DNA of 64,000 nt from Thermobacillus xylanilyticus (GCF_907165215.1 NZ_CAJRAY010000041.1:19637-83636); one strand, 5' to 3'. Positions 9,207 to 17,985 are shown, counted from the first letter of the stretch. Numbers and translations are program-made. Notes: a model not told the origin generated them from the letters alone.

Positions 9207-11074
9207 TTCAAGGGATAGGCGCATCATCGGGCATTGCGATGGGCAAGGCGTTCGTCCTTCCGAACTGGGAGTGGGACGTGCCGGACCAGAAGATCGATGT
9301 CACGGACCTCGCTCGGGAGTTCGAGCGTCTGTACGAAGGCATCCGTTCGTCGAAGCGGGAAATCGAGCAGATCAAGGGCGAGCTTGCCGATGTCGTCGGC
9401 AGCGAGGAACGGAGCATTTTCGACGCCCATCTGGCCATTCTGAACGATCCGGTCTTCATGAACGAGATCCAAGGCATCATCAAGCGCCAGTACAAGGCGG
9501 CCGAAGCGGCGGTCAAGGAAGCGATCGACCACTTCGTGACGATGTTCGATCTGCTCGACGACGAATACATGAAGGAACGGGCGCTCGACATCAAGGACGT
9601 GGGCAACCGGCTGCTCAAGCATCTGCTCGGCATGCCGGAGATTTCGCTGCCGACGGACACGCAGCCGTTTATCCTTGTGGCGCGTGAAGTTTCGCCTTCC
9701 CAGCTCGTCCATCTCAATCCGCAGCATGTGCTCGGCATCGTAACGATTACCGGCAGCATGACGTCGCATGCCTCCATCATGGCACGCGCGCTCGGCCTGC
9801 CGCTTGTCACCGGACTGGACGTTCCTCTGGAGTCGCTGGCCGAAACCGGCGACATGATGATCATCGACGGCGATGCCGGCATCGTCATTCCCCGGCCGAC
9901 GGAAGAACAGATCCGGGTATACACCGAGTTTCAGCGCCGGCAGAGCGAACATCGCAGCCGGCTGCGGCGGCTGGCCGGCGTCCGCTCCGTCACGCCCGAC
10001 GGCAAGGAGATCGCGCTGGAAGCGAACATCAGCTCGCTGAAGGAGCTGGAGGTGGCGCTCTCCTCCGGCGCCGTCGGCGTCGGACTGTTCCGGACGGAGT
10101 TTCTGTACATGGACCGGCATCAGTTTCCCGGCGAAGACGAACAGTTCGAAGTGTACAAGGCGGTGGCGGAGAAGCTGGCGGGCCGGCCGCTCATTATCCG
10201 GACGCTGGATATCGGCGGCGACAAGAACCTCGATTATTTCGAGATCGGGGAAGAGGACAACCCGTTCCTCGGCTACCGCGCGATCCGCATCTGCCTGGAC
10301 CGGCCGGATCTGTTCAAGACGCAGCTTAGGGCGATCCTCCGAGCCAGCGCGTACGGCAAGGTCAAAATCATGTACCCGCTCATCTCATCCGTCGAAGAAG
10401 TGCGCGCCGCCAACCGGCTGCTGGAAGAAGCGAAGCGGGAGCTTCAGGCGGAAGGCGTGCCGTTCGACCCGAACGTGCCATGCGGCATCATGATCGAGCT
10501 CCCGTCCGCCGTCACGATCGCCGATCTGCTAGCGGAAGAGGTCGATTTCTTCAGCATCGGCACGAACGATCTGATCCAGTTCGTCCTGGCGGTCGACCGG
10601 ATGAACGAGCGGATCTCGCGCCTGTATCAGCCGTTCCATCCCGCCGTGCTCCGCATGCTGCGGATGACGGTGGATGCGGCGAAGCGCCGGGGCATCCATG
10701 TCGGCGTCTGCGGGGAGATGGCGGGCGATCCGCGCGCGCTGCCGATCTGGCTCGGACTGGACGTGGACAGCATCAGCATGTCGTCCCATTCCATTCTGCC
10801 GATCAAGGAACGGCTGCTTCATACGCATCGTTCGGACAGCATCGATGTGCTCAACCGTTTGTGGGAGTGTCGAACGGCGGAAGAAGCGATCCGGTTGCTG
10901 GAGTCGTTCCGGCTGTCGGTCGAAGCGCGGATGGAGGAAGCGGAAGCGAAAGGGAAGCCGGCATCGCACGAACGAAGCGCGCCTGCCGACAAATCTCCGG
11001 ATGCGGGCCTCCCCGCGGCGGAGCCGGGCATCCGGAATTCGGCGCGGACGGCGGGCACCGCGGGGGCGTCCTGA
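9203..11074 (+). CDS. ptsI: PTS enzyme I (phosphoenolpyruvate-protein phosphotransferase) with C-terminal tail
   Basis: Moves phosphate from phosphoenolpyruvate to HPr, powering all PTS permeases; cytoplasmic dimer. Visible are the phosphorylated His189 in GSMTSHASIMARALG, the PEP-binding arginine region FRTEFLYMDR, IGTNDLIQF, and the C-terminal catalytic Cys in HVGVCGEMAGD. The body matches the usual 570-575 residues, but about 50 extra residues follow, rich in Ala, Pro, Ser, Glu and Lys and apparently disordered, giving 623 in all. The ATG overlaps the permease stop (ATGA) after a GGAGAG site. The absence of ptsH from this operon differs from the common ptsG-ptsH-ptsI order in Bacillus. Confidence 0.95.
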   Translation: MIQGIGASSGIAMGKAFVLPNWEWDVPDQKIDVTDLAREFERLYEGIRSSKREIEQIKGELADVVGSEERSIFDAHLAILNDPVFMNEIQGIIKRQYKAAEAAVKEAIDHFVTMFDLLDDEYMKERALDIKDVGNRLLKHLLGMPEISLPTDTQPFILVAREVSPSQLVHLNPQHVLGIVTITGSMTSHASIMARALGLPLVTGLDVPLESLAETGDMMIIDGDAGIVIPRPTEEQIRVYTEFQRRQSEHRSRLRRLAGVRSVTPDGKEIALEANISSLKELEVALSSGAVGVGLFRTEFLYMDRHQFPGEDEQFEVYKAVAEKLAGRPLIIRTLDIGGDKNLDYFEIGEEDNPFLGYRAIRICLDRPDLFKTQLRAILRASAYGKVKIMYPLISSVEEVRAANRLLEEAKRELQAEGVPFDPNVPCGIMIELPSAVTIADLLAEEVDFFSIGTNDLIQFVLAVDRMNERISRLYQPFHPAVLRMLRMTVDAAKRRGIHVGVCGEMAGDPRALPIWLGLDVDSISMSSHSILPIKERLLHTHRSDSIDVLNRLWECRTAEEAIRLLESFRLSVEARMEEAEAKGKPASHERSAPADKSPDAGLPAAEPGIRNSARTAGTAGAS

Positions 11075-11565
11075 TGGCGGGATCTGCTTATTCCGGAGGT
11101 CGGCGGTTGCGGCATGCCGCGCGCTGGCTGGCGCCCGTCGCCTGGATGGCGGTCATCTTTGCGCTGTCCTCCCGGCCCGCCGATGAGCTGGACGGCATGT
11201 TGCCGCTGTTTCAGCGGTTCATTCCCGGCATGACCGATTTCAACTGGGGGCATTATGCCGCCTATTTCATTCTGGCGCTGACGTTCGAATTTGCGATCGG
11301 CGCCGCGTCGCGGCGGCCGCTTGTCAAAGCGGCGGTCGTCTTCGCCTGCGTGCTCTACGGCGTGACGGACGAGTACCACCAGTCGTTCGTTGCCGGGCGG
11401 ATGCCGGATCCGCTCGATCTGCTGAACGACGGCATCGGCGCCGCGGCGGCGGTATGCTTCACGGCGCTGCCAGGCGTGCGGCGCATCTGGCGCAAGCTGC
11501 CCGGCCAGACAAATTTTGATACAAGCGGACGGCAGGAGTCTCGCCCGCGCGGGTCGAATAAGTAA
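11074..11565 (+). CDS. VanZ-like family membrane protein
   Basis: Integral membrane protein of 163 residues with about four hydrophobic segments. VanZ family marks are visible: an N-terminal WMAVIFALSSRPADEL, the central DFNWGHYAAYFILALTF, and YGVTDEYHQSFVAGRMPDPLDLLNDGIGA with the conserved Asp-Glu-His-Gln-Phe-Arg pattern. The ATG at 11074 shares its first base with the ptsI stop, so translation is coupled. VanZ of enterococci contributes to teicoplanin resistance, but the chromosomal relatives in Bacillales have no settled role. The coupling to ptsI does not by itself imply a sugar-transport function. Confidence 0.85.
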   Translation: MAGSAYSGGRRLRHAARWLAPVAWMAVIFALSSRPADELDGMLPLFQRFIPGMTDFNWGHYAAYFILALTFEFAIGAASRRPLVKAAVVFACVLYGVTDEYHQSFVAGRMPDPLDLLNDGIGAAAAVCFTALPGVRRIWRKLPGQTNFDTSGRQESRPRGSNK

Positions 11566-11643
11566 CTCCGACGCGAATTGCGGCCGTTCTGCCTGTTCGG
11601 CAGCCGCGGCCGTTCGCTCTTTGTTGACGAAGGAGTGACAGAC

Positions 11644-12057
11644 TTGCGCAAATGGTGTTCCTGCGGCAGCGAGATGAAGATCCGGCTGTCCACCGTCATC
11701 TATTCGGGACGTGTCGAGATTGACAATGTGCCGATTTATTCATGTCCGGCCTGCAACCGCAGCGAAGTGTTTCCGGAAGTCAAGCCGGATTTGACGGGAT
11801 TGATCGGGAAGCTGGGCGCCAAGCCGCCAAGGCAGTCGTTTTCCTTCAGCGAATGGAGCGAGTGGGCGGATCTGCTGCTGCAGGCCGGGATGGACGGCAA
11901 AGAACCCGACGCCCGGGAAGTCGAACGGCTGGTTGAGGAGCGCGTCAATGCGCTGCTGGATCTGCATTTGCTGGCACAGTCGCTGGGCGATGTCGGCTGG
12001 CAGGAGGAATTGCGCAGCCGGTTGTCCCAGATCACGCGCAGAACACCGAATACATAA
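11644..12057 (+). CDS. YgiT-type zinc-finger protein
   Basis: Cytoplasmic protein of about 137 residues whose N-terminus carries a C-x-C (WCSCGSEMK) and, about 30 residues later, a C-x2-C (YSCPACNR) pair, the four-Cys zinc-finger pattern of YgiT/MqsA-type domains. The rest is acidic and helical (REVERLVEERVNALLDLHLLAQ). The favoured start is TTG at 11644, eight bases after AAGGAG; a GTG at 11635 overlaps that site. It is 78 bases after the VanZ gene and probably the last gene of the PTS transcript. The MqsA antitoxin shares this finger, but there is no adjacent toxin gene, so a toxin-antitoxin role is not supported. Confidence 0.72.
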   Translation: MRKWCSCGSEMKIRLSTVIYSGRVEIDNVPIYSCPACNRSEVFPEVKPDLTGLIGKLGAKPPRQSFSFSEWSEWADLLLQAGMDGKEPDAREVERLVEERVNALLDLHLLAQSLGDVGWQEELRSRLSQITRRTPNT

Positions 12058-12091
12058 ATGTTCGCCTGTCCGATCCCGTGGCCGGTTTGCG

Positions 12092-12120
12092 TTGCGCTCG
12101 TCCCGAATTTGTCGTACAAT
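12092..12120 (+). promoter_or_regulatory. Sigma-A promoter of ccpA
   Basis: TTGCGC (12092-12097) and TACAAT (12115-12120) with an exact 17-base spacer, 70 bases before the ccpA start. Confidence 0.72.
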
Positions 12121-12190
12121 GATAACCAATGAATGCTATTCACGGCGGACGGCGGCATGACGACTAAATCGAGATATGGAGAGAAGGAAC

Positions 12191-13198
12191 GTGACGGTAA
12201 CCATTTATGATGTAGCGCGTGAAGCCGGAGTCTCGATGGCGACGGTATCCCGGGTTGTGAACAACAACCCGAACGTAAAGCCGCAGACGCGCAAGAAGGT
12301 GTTCGAAGCGATCGAACGGCTCGGTTATCGTCCCAACGCGGTCGCGCGGGGACTTGCGAGCAAGAAGACGACGACGGTCGGTGTTGTCATCCCGGACATT
12401 TCGAACGCGATCTTCGCGGAAGTGGCGCGGGGTATCGAAGATATCGCCAACATGTATCATTACAACATCATTCTGTGCAACGCGGACAAACGCAAGGACA
12501 AGGAGATCCGCGTTGTCAACACGCTGCTGGAGAAGCAGGTGGACGGGCTGCTGTTCATGGGCGGCACCGTGACGGAGGAGCATCTGCAAGCGTTCAAGTC
12601 CGCGAATGTTCCGATCGTGCTGTGCGCCACGACCGATGAGCACGGCTCGATGCCGTCCGTGGATATCGATCACGAGTCGGCGGCGTTTGACGCGGTGTCG
12701 GCGCTCACGGGCGCGGGACATCGCCGCATCGCGATGATCAGCGGCACGCTGCAGGACCCGTCGAACGGGTATGCACGGTTCCAGGGGTACCGGCGCGCAT
12801 TGGAAGCGGCCGGCATTCCTTACGACGAATCGCTGGTCCGCGTCGGCAATTACCGTTATGAATCCGGCGTCGAGGCGATGAAGTATTTCCTCGAGCTGGA
12901 TGAACGACCGACAGCTGTCTTCGCCGCCACGGACGAGATGGCGATTGGAGCGATCCACTATATCCAGGATTTCGGCCTGCGTGTGCCGGAAGATGTATCC
13001 GTTATCAGCGTGGACAACACGCGCATGGCGTCAATGGTGCGGCCGCAGCTGTCGTCCGTTGCCCAGCCGATGTATGACATCGGGGCCGTGTCCATGCGTC
13101 TCCTGACCAAGCTGATGAAGAAGGAGCAGGTCGATCAACTGCGCGTCATTCTGCCGCACGAATTGATTACGCGGCAATCCGTGGCCGCGGCGCGTTAA
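12191..13198 (+). CDS. ccpA: Catabolite control protein A (LacI family)
   Basis: Global carbon-catabolite regulator that binds cre sites when complexed with Ser-phosphorylated HPr or Crh. The N-terminal LacI helix-turn-helix and hinge ([20 protein letters not shown], then [18 protein letters not shown]) and the following [10 protein letters not shown] are nearly identical to Bacillus CcpA. The periplasmic-binding-protein-like core then runs to the end of the 335 residues. GTG at 12191 gives the usual MTVTIYDVA start and follows GGAGAG; an in-frame ATG at 12176 lacks a ribosome-binding site. A window gene (acsA) has a good candidate target site. In B. subtilis ccpA also lies near the acu/acs genes. 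Confidence 0.95.
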   Translation: MTVTIYDVAREAGVSMATVSRVVNNNPNVKPQTRKKVFEAIERLGYRPNAVARGLASKKTTTVGVVIPDISNAIFAEVARGIEDIANMYHYNIILCNADKRKDKEIRVVNTLLEKQVDGLLFMGGTVTEEHLQAFKSANVPIVLCATTDEHGSMPSVDIDHESAAFDAVSALTGAGHRRIAMISGTLQDPSNGYARFQGYRRALEAAGIPYDESLVRVGNYRYESGVEAMKYFLELDERPTAVFAATDEMAIGAIHYIQDFGLRVPEDVSVISVDNTRMASMVRPQLSSVAQPMYDIGAVSMRLLTKLMKKEQVDQLRVILPHELITRQSVAAAR

Positions 13199-13229
13199 CC
13201 GGTCGTGATACGTACAGGTTGAACGGCTT

Positions 13230-13256
13230 CCGTCCTCGCCAGGCTTGCGAGGACGG
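13230..13256 (+). terminator. Stem-loop terminator after ccpA
   Basis: Perfect ten-pair stem (CCGTCCTCGC at 13230-13239, GCGAGGACGG at 13247-13256) with a seven-base loop, 31 bases after the stop. The T-rich stretch that follows begins a few bases later, so termination may be partial, with read-through into the next gene. Confidence 0.6.
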
Positions 13257-13304
13257 ACAGCCGTTTTCTGTCTTGCACCACAGCGAAAGAGGGCGAAGCA
13301 GCAC

Positions 13305-14009
13305 ATGACATTCGGAACTGTCGGCATCATCGGAGCCATGAAAGAAGAAGTCGAGCTTCTGCATCGGAATGTGCGGGTGACCGGCACCCGTTCGAAAGCC
13401 GGTATCGAATATGTGACGGGCGAACTTCACGGCAAGCAAGTGATCTTCTGCCGATCGGGCGTCGGCAAGGTGAACGCGGCCGTATGCACGCAAGTGCTGA
13501 TCGATCAGGGCGTGGACTGCGTGTTGTTCACCGGCGTCGCCGGCGCGCTCGACCCGGGTCTGGACGTCGGCGACATCGTCATCTCGACCGTCTGCCAGCA
13601 GCACGATATGGACGTGACGGCGCTCGGATTTCCGCGCGGCGTCATTCCGTTTCAGGAGCAATCGGAATTCGCCGCGGACGACAGGCTTGTCGGGCTGGCC
13701 GTCAGCGCGGGCGAATCCCTGTTTCCCGGCCGGTGCCGGACGGGGAAAGTGCTGTCCGGCGACCAGTTCATCGCAAGCCGCGAGACGGTGCGGGAATTGC
13801 GCGAGACGATGGGCGGCGCATGCGTCGAGATGGAAGGCGCGGCGGTCGCGCAGGTATGCGCGATGAACGGCGTGCCGTTCGTCATCATCCGCTCGATGTC
13901 GGACCGCGCCGACGGCGGCGCCCCGGACAGCTTCGAAGCGTTCACCATCGAAGCGTCCAACCGTTCGTACCGGCTCGTCGAGTCGATGATCATGCGCATG
14001 GGGGAATGA
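13305..14009 (+). CDS. mtnN: 5'-methylthioadenosine/S-adenosylhomocysteine nucleosidase
   Basis: Hydrolyses MTA and SAH to adenine and the thioribose sugar, feeding methionine salvage and the activated methyl cycle; cytoplasmic dimer. The 234 residues show VGIIGAMKEEVELL, the CRSGVGKVNAAVCTQ motif, FTGVAGALDPGLDVGDIV, SGDQF, VEMEGAAVAQVC with the ribose-binding Met-Glu, and RSMSDRADGGAPDSFE with the catalytic Asp. The ATG at 13305 is chosen after an AAAGAGGG site and because MTFGTVGIIGAM matches the family start. It is transcribed away from acuC and ends in a shared terminator. Its product chemistry complements the homocysteine methyltransferase encoded at 47148. Confidence 0.95.
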   Translation: MTFGTVGIIGAMKEEVELLHRNVRVTGTRSKAGIEYVTGELHGKQVIFCRSGVGKVNAAVCTQVLIDQGVDCVLFTGVAGALDPGLDVGDIVISTVCQQHDMDVTALGFPRGVIPFQEQSEFAADDRLVGLAVSAGESLFPGRCRTGKVLSGDQFIASRETVRELRETMGGACVEMEGAAVAQVCAMNGVPFVIIRSMSDRADGGAPDSFEAFTIEASNRSYRLVESMIMRMGE

Positions 14010-14023
14010 GAGAGAAAGCGGCA

Positions 14024-14058
14024 CGAGGCCGCGGCGTGTGTACCACGTCGCGGCCTCG
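14024..14058. terminator. Bidirectional terminator between mtnN and acuC
   Basis: Fifteen-pair stem (14024-14038 with 14044-14058, one G-U pair) and a five-base loop lie midway between the two convergent stop codons. Short T-rich stretches flank it on the mtnN side. Confidence 0.82.
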
Positions 14059-14095
14059 CGGCTTTTCGGACGGAGCGGCCTCCTGCCGCATTTCG

Positions 14096-15277
14096 TCACA
14101 GAAACTGGACGGCGAGCTCTTTCATGCGGCGGTTCGCTTCCGCAATGGCGCTCCGCCGGGGAATCGGCGTCCAGCTCTCCGCATGATCAAGCCATGTCTC
14201 GGGGAGCGTCACGGGGCTCTCGGCCTGCCAGGCGCGGATCCAGTCTTCCGGCAGCCGTCCGCCGTCGCCGCCTTCCCGGGCCGCGGCCGCCGCGGGATGA
14301 TCGGTCATCTCCAGCCAGACGAGCGACCAGGCGCGCGGCACGACGCGCCAGATGTCGTAGCCGCCGCCGCCGACGGCGATCCACCGCCCGTCCGCATATT
14401 GATGGGCCAGTTCATGGATAACGGCGGGCATTTCGGCGTAGATGGACATGCTGCAATGAATGTGCGACAGCGGATCGTAGGCGTGCGCGTCACAGCCGTG
14501 CTGGCTGACGATGACGTCGGGCTTGAACGATTCCGCGGCGCGCCGGACGGTATCGCGGAAACATTCCAGCCACGACGCGTCCTCCGTGTACGGTTCGACC
14601 GGCATGTTGACCGAGCGGCCGTACCCTTCGCCTTCACCGCGTTCGTGGACAAAACCTGTGCCGGGAAACAGATATTTGCCCGTCTCGTGGATCGAGTACG
14701 TCATGACATCGGGATCGGCGTAGAACATCCATTGCACGCCGTCCCCGTGATGCACGTCCGTATCAATATACATGACCCTGGCGCCCCAATGCTTGCGGAT
14801 ATGGGCGATCGCGGCCGCCGCGTCGTTGTAGACACAGAAGCCGGAACCTCTGCCGGGCAGCGCATGATGCAGTCCGCCGGCCATATGGTAAGCGTGGCCG
14901 GCCTTGCCGGACATGACGAGCTCGGCGGCGAGCAGCGACCCGCCGACGATCAGCGCGGCTGCGTCGTGCATGCCCGGAAAGCACGGTGTATCCTCGGTAT
15001 CCAGCCCGTATTGCCCCGCGTCATCCAGATCGGCCTGCGCCGGCTCGGGCACGCTGAGGGCGCGCACGATCCGCACGTAATCGGCGCGGTGAATGCGCAG
15101 CAGCTGTTCGTCCGAAGCCGGCTCGGGCACCGCAATCTGCGCGTCGTTCAGCGCGCCCATCCGCCGCAGAAGGTCGATGGCGAGCGTCAGCCGTTTCGGA
15201 TTGAAGGGGTGGCTTTCGTTGAATTTATATCGGATTTCGCCGGCATGGTGAACGAATACGGCGTTTTCCGGCATCAT
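14096..15277 (-). CDS. acuC: Acetoin utilization protein AcuC, class I histone-deacetylase-like deacetylase
   Basis: Zinc-dependent lysine deacetylase. In B. subtilis it reactivates acetyl-CoA synthetase by removing the acetyl group added by AcuA. The 393 residues contain the HDAC core: AGGLHHALPGRGSGFCVYND with the paired catalytic histidines, DTDVHHGDGVQWMF with metal-binding Asp and His, SIHETGKYLFPGTG, the SQHGCDAHAYDPL aspartate, and GGGGYD near residue 300. It lies 37 bases downstream of acuA in the same orientation, so the pair is an operon. acuB, which separates them in B. subtilis, is absent. A start one codon later is equally possible. Confidence 0.94.
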   Translation of the reverse strand: MMPENAVFVHHAGEIRYKFNESHPFNPKRLTLAIDLLRRMGALNDAQIAVPEPASDEQLLRIHRADYVRIVRALSVPEPAQADLDDAGQYGLDTEDTPCFPGMHDAAALIVGGSLLAAELVMSGKAGHAYHMAGGLHHALPGRGSGFCVYNDAAAAIAHIRKHWGARVMYIDTDVHHGDGVQWMFYADPDVMTYSIHETGKYLFPGTGFVHERGEGEGYGRSVNMPVEPYTEDASWLECFRDTVRRAAESFKPDVIVSQHGCDAHAYDPLSHIHCSMSIYAEMPAVIHELAHQYADGRWIAVGGGGYDIWRVVPRAWSLVWLEMTDHPAAAAAREGGDGGRLPEDWIRAWQAESPVTLPETWLDHAESWTPIPRRSAIAEANRRMKELAVQFL

Positions 15278-15314
15278 GCGTTCATCCTTTCCGCTGAACT
15301 TCTGACAAGCCGGA

Positions 15315-15947
15315 TCAGTACATGATCCGCCGCTGGAAGCGGACGCGGTCGAACCGTTCGATCGATTCGAGCGGCACTTCCTTGCCGATGCGCACCATCA
15401 GGCAGTTTGCGGGATGCGCGCAAATCTCCGGATCGTCCGTGGCATGCCAGACCATGTCGACGGACTTCATCAGCCTCTCCATCATTTCGCGGTACTGCCA
15501 CACGTTCAGCCCGCTGCCTTCCAGATCCCAATGCCAGTAATATTCCGTCGTGAAAACGATGGCGTTCTCGAGCTGACCGTCTTCGAATGCGAGCCGGATC
15601 ATCCGCTTGCCGAGGCCGCACGAGCGGTAGTCATCCGCGACCTCAATCGCGCCGAGCTCGATCAGATCCTCGAGTCCGCCCGCAGACCACCGCTCCAGTT
15701 CGTCCGGGTAATGGAACGTCACGTAGCCGACGATCGTCTGTCCGTCCCTGGCCACGATGATCCGCCCTTCGGGCAGACCCGCGATTTCGACGAGCGCGGC
15801 ATGCTGCTCGGCCGGACGGCGGAAAGCGTCCAGCTTCGGGTGCATCGCATAACCGGCGAGCTTCTCCGGAGGAACCGGTCCCTCCACGATCAGCTCGCCC
15901 TTCGGGGTCGTCACGCGAACGCAGTGGTAGATTTTGCGGTGCTCCAT
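15315..15947 (-). CDS. acuA: Protein acetyltransferase AcuA (GNAT family)
   Basis: Uses acetyl-CoA to acetylate and so inactivate acetyl-CoA synthetase, preventing wasteful ATP use. The 210-residue protein matches Bacillus AcuA closely along its length: EGPVPPEKLAGYAMHP, LVEIAGLPEGRIIVARDGQT, YPDELERWSAGGLEDLIELG, the GNAT acetyl-CoA loop DDYRSCGLGKRMI, TTEYYWHWDLEGSGLNVWQY and DDPEICAHPANCLMVRIGKE. The ATG at 15947 follows AGGAGG by nine bases; codons before it have no site. It is divergent from acsA across a 240-base region that also holds the acsA promoter and a cre-like site. Confidence 0.95.
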   Translation of the reverse strand: MEHRKIYHCVRVTTPKGELIVEGPVPPEKLAGYAMHPKLDAFRRPAEQHAALVEIAGLPEGRIIVARDGQTIVGYVTFHYPDELERWSAGGLEDLIELGAIEVADDYRSCGLGKRMIRLAFEDGQLENAIVFTTEYYWHWDLEGSGLNVWQYREMMERLMKSVDMVWHATDDPEICAHPANCLMVRIGKEVPLESIERFDRVRFQRRIMY

Positions 15948-16062
15948 GGTCTGCGGCCTCCTGTCCGCTTGAAACGCAGTCATTTCCGGCTTCGGAAGTT
16001 TCTTCGTCCATCGTAGCAGATTCCGCGGCCCGTGAGAAGTATAGGCGATGCGCGGACAGTTG

Positions 16063-16071
16063 TGCTATAAT
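16063..16071 (+). promoter_or_regulatory. Extended -10 promoter element of acsA
   Basis: TG-N-TATAAT (16063-16071) is a perfect extended -10 box, 117 bases before the acsA start. No good -35 hexamer is visible, which is usual for extended -10 promoters. Confidence 0.62.
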
Positions 16072-16125
16072 GGCGTTGTCTGCCTGCATAACGCGCTGGT
16101 TCAGAAGCAGATTCGGCAAACCGAC

Positions 16126-16140
16126 GTGTAAGCGCATTCT
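16126..16140 (+). promoter_or_regulatory. cre-like CcpA operator upstream of acsA
   Basis: GTGTAAGCGCATTCT fits the relaxed cre consensus WTGNAARCGNWWWCA at 13 of 15 positions, including the TGNAARCG core; the two end bases differ. It lies about 55 bases downstream of the -10 element and upstream of the ribosome-binding site, a position suited to roadblock repression. B. subtilis acsA is known to be CcpA-repressed. The match was made by eye. Confidence 0.6.
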
Positions 16141-16187
16141 TGCGGGTAATCGCGAAGTAATCGTCACATGGGAGGTTGATTTCCAGC

Positions 16188-17909
16188 ATGGAAGACCGTC
16201 ACCAGGAACGAATCGCGCCGGTCGCGGCTAACCCGAACATGAAGAACTATGAGGAGACGTATGCCTCCTTCTCGTTCGAGGAAGCGGAGAAAGCCTTCTC
16301 CTGGCATACGACCGGCCGGGTGAACATGGCGTATGAAGCGATCGACCGGCATGTCGAGTCCGGCAAAGGGGACAAAATCGCGCTCCTTTACAGCGACGCC
16401 GCCCGCGATGAATCGTACACGTTCGCAGAACTGGCGAAACGTTCGAACCGTTTCGCGAACGTGCTGCGGAAGCTGGGCGTGGCGAAAGGCGACCGCGTCT
16501 TCATCTTCATGCCCCGGACGCCGGAACTGTATATCAGCCTGCTCGGCAGCCTGAAGGTCGGCGCCGTCGTTGGTCCGCTGTTCGAAGCGTTCATGGAGAC
16601 GGCGGTCAAAGACCGGCTGCTTGATGCGGGAGCCGTTGCCATCGTGACGACCCCTGCACTGCTGCATCGCGTGCCGAAGGCCGAACTGCCCGACCTGAAG
16701 CATATCATCGTGGTCGGCGGCGCGCCCGAAGGCGAAGGCTTCGTCGATTTCGAGACCGAAATGGCGCAGGCATCGGACGAGGCGGACATCGAGTGGCTCG
16801 GCCGCGAGGACGGTCTGATTCTCCACTACACGTCGGGATCGACAGGCAAGCCGAAGGGCGTCTTCCACGTCCAAAACGCCATGATCCAGCACTATGTCAC
16901 CGGCAAATTCGTGCTTGACTTGAAAGAAGACGACATTTACTGGTGTACGGCGGACCCGGGGTGGGTGACGGGCACCAGCTACGGCATATTCGCGCCCTGG
17001 CTGCACGGAGTGACGAACGTCGTGCGCGGCGGCCGTTTCAGTCCGCAGGACTGGTACGCTACGATCGAGAAATACGGCGTGACGGTCTGGTACAGCGCGC
17101 CGACGGCGTTCCGCATGCTGATGGGCGCCGGCGACGAAATCGTCAAGCAGTTCAATCTGTCGAGCCTGCGCCATGTCATGAGCGTAGGCGAGCCGCTCAA
17201 TCCGGAAGTCGTCCGCTGGGGACTGAAAGTCTACGGCCAGCGCATTCATGACACCTGGTGGATGACGGAGACGGGAGCACAGCTGATCTGCAATTATCCA
17301 TGCATGGACATCAAGCCGGGATCGATGGGCCGCCCGCTGCCGGGCATCAAGGCCGCCATCATCGACGATCAGGGCAATGAGCTGCCGCCTTACCGGATGG
17401 GCAACCTGGCGATCCGCACGCCCTGGCCGTCCATGATGCGCAAGATCTGGAACAATCCCGCAAAGTACGAAGAGTATTTCCGCATTCCGGGCTGGTATAT
17501 TTCCGGCGATTCGGCTTACATGGACGAGGAAGGGTACTTCTGGTTCCAGGGCCGGATTGACGACGTGATCAACACGTCGGGCGAGCGCGTCGGACCGTTC
17601 GAAGTCGAGAGCAAGCTCGTCGAGCACCCGGCCGTAGCGGAAGCCGGCGTCATCGGCAAGCCCGATCCGGTACGCGGCGAGATCATCAAGGCGTTCATTT
17701 CGCTGCGCGAAGGCTATACGCCTTCCGAGGAGTTGAAGCAGGATATCGCGAGGTTCGTGAAGGAAGGGTTGTCCGCCCATGCGGCGCCGCGGGAGATTGA
17801 GTTCAAGGACAAACTGCCGAAGACTCGCAGCGGCAAGATTATGCGCCGCGTGCTGAAAGCCTGGGAGTTGAACCTCCCGACCGGCGACTTGTCGACGATT
17901 GAGGATTGA
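16188..17909 (+). CDS. acsA: Acetyl-CoA synthetase (AMP-forming)
   Basis: Activates acetate to acetyl-CoA through an acetyl-AMP intermediate. The 573 residues match Bacillus AcsA (572). Motifs include the AMP-binding loop YTSGSTGKPKGV, WWMTETGAQLICN, ISGDSAYMDEEGYFWFQGR, the hinge region DDVINTSGERVGPFEVE, and the catalytic lysine at residue 550 in PKTRSGKIMRR, which is the AcuA acetylation site in B. subtilis. ATG 16188 is twelve bases after GGGAGG. A TTG at 16176 touches that site and is rejected. The divergent acuA-acuC operon encodes its modifying enzymes, so the locus is a self-contained acetate-use control module. Confidence 0.96.
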   Translation: MEDRHQERIAPVAANPNMKNYEETYASFSFEEAEKAFSWHTTGRVNMAYEAIDRHVESGKGDKIALLYSDAARDESYTFAELAKRSNRFANVLRKLGVAKGDRVFIFMPRTPELYISLLGSLKVGAVVGPLFEAFMETAVKDRLLDAGAVAIVTTPALLHRVPKAELPDLKHIIVVGGAPEGEGFVDFETEMAQASDEADIEWLGREDGLILHYTSGSTGKPKGVFHVQNAMIQHYVTGKFVLDLKEDDIYWCTADPGWVTGTSYGIFAPWLHGVTNVVRGGRFSPQDWYATIEKYGVTVWYSAPTAFRMLMGAGDEIVKQFNLSSLRHVMSVGEPLNPEVVRWGLKVYGQRIHDTWWMTETGAQLICNYPCMDIKPGSMGRPLPGIKAAIIDDQGNELPPYRMGNLAIRTPWPSMMRKIWNNPAKYEEYFRIPGWYISGDSAYMDEEGYFWFQGRIDDVINTSGERVGPFEVESKLVEHPAVAEAGVIGKPDPVRGEIIKAFISLREGYTPSEELKQDIARFVKEGLSAHAAPREIEFKDKLPKTRSGKIMRRVLKAWELNLPTGDLSTIED

Positions 17910-17937
17910 CTGTCGGAAAATTGCCGGACAGAAAGAC

Positions 17938-17977
17938 GGGGCGCTCTCCGGTCATCGCATTGACCGGAGGGCGCCCC
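17938..17977. terminator. Bidirectional terminator between acsA and the penicillin-binding protein gene
   Basis: Seventeen-pair stem (17938-17954 with 17961-17977, one G-U pair) and a six-base loop lie between two convergent genes, eight bases before the stop of the leftward gene. Confidence 0.88.
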
Positions 17978-17985
17978 TTGTCATG

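Noticed and set aside
11578..11610. Imperfect hairpin in the VanZ/zinc-finger gap
   Set aside because: Several interruptions in the stem and no proper T-run; it may be a chance GC palindrome.
15963..15982. Second cre-like sequence near the acuA start
   Set aside because: The TGNAA-N-CG core is broken by a one-base deletion, so the match is poor.
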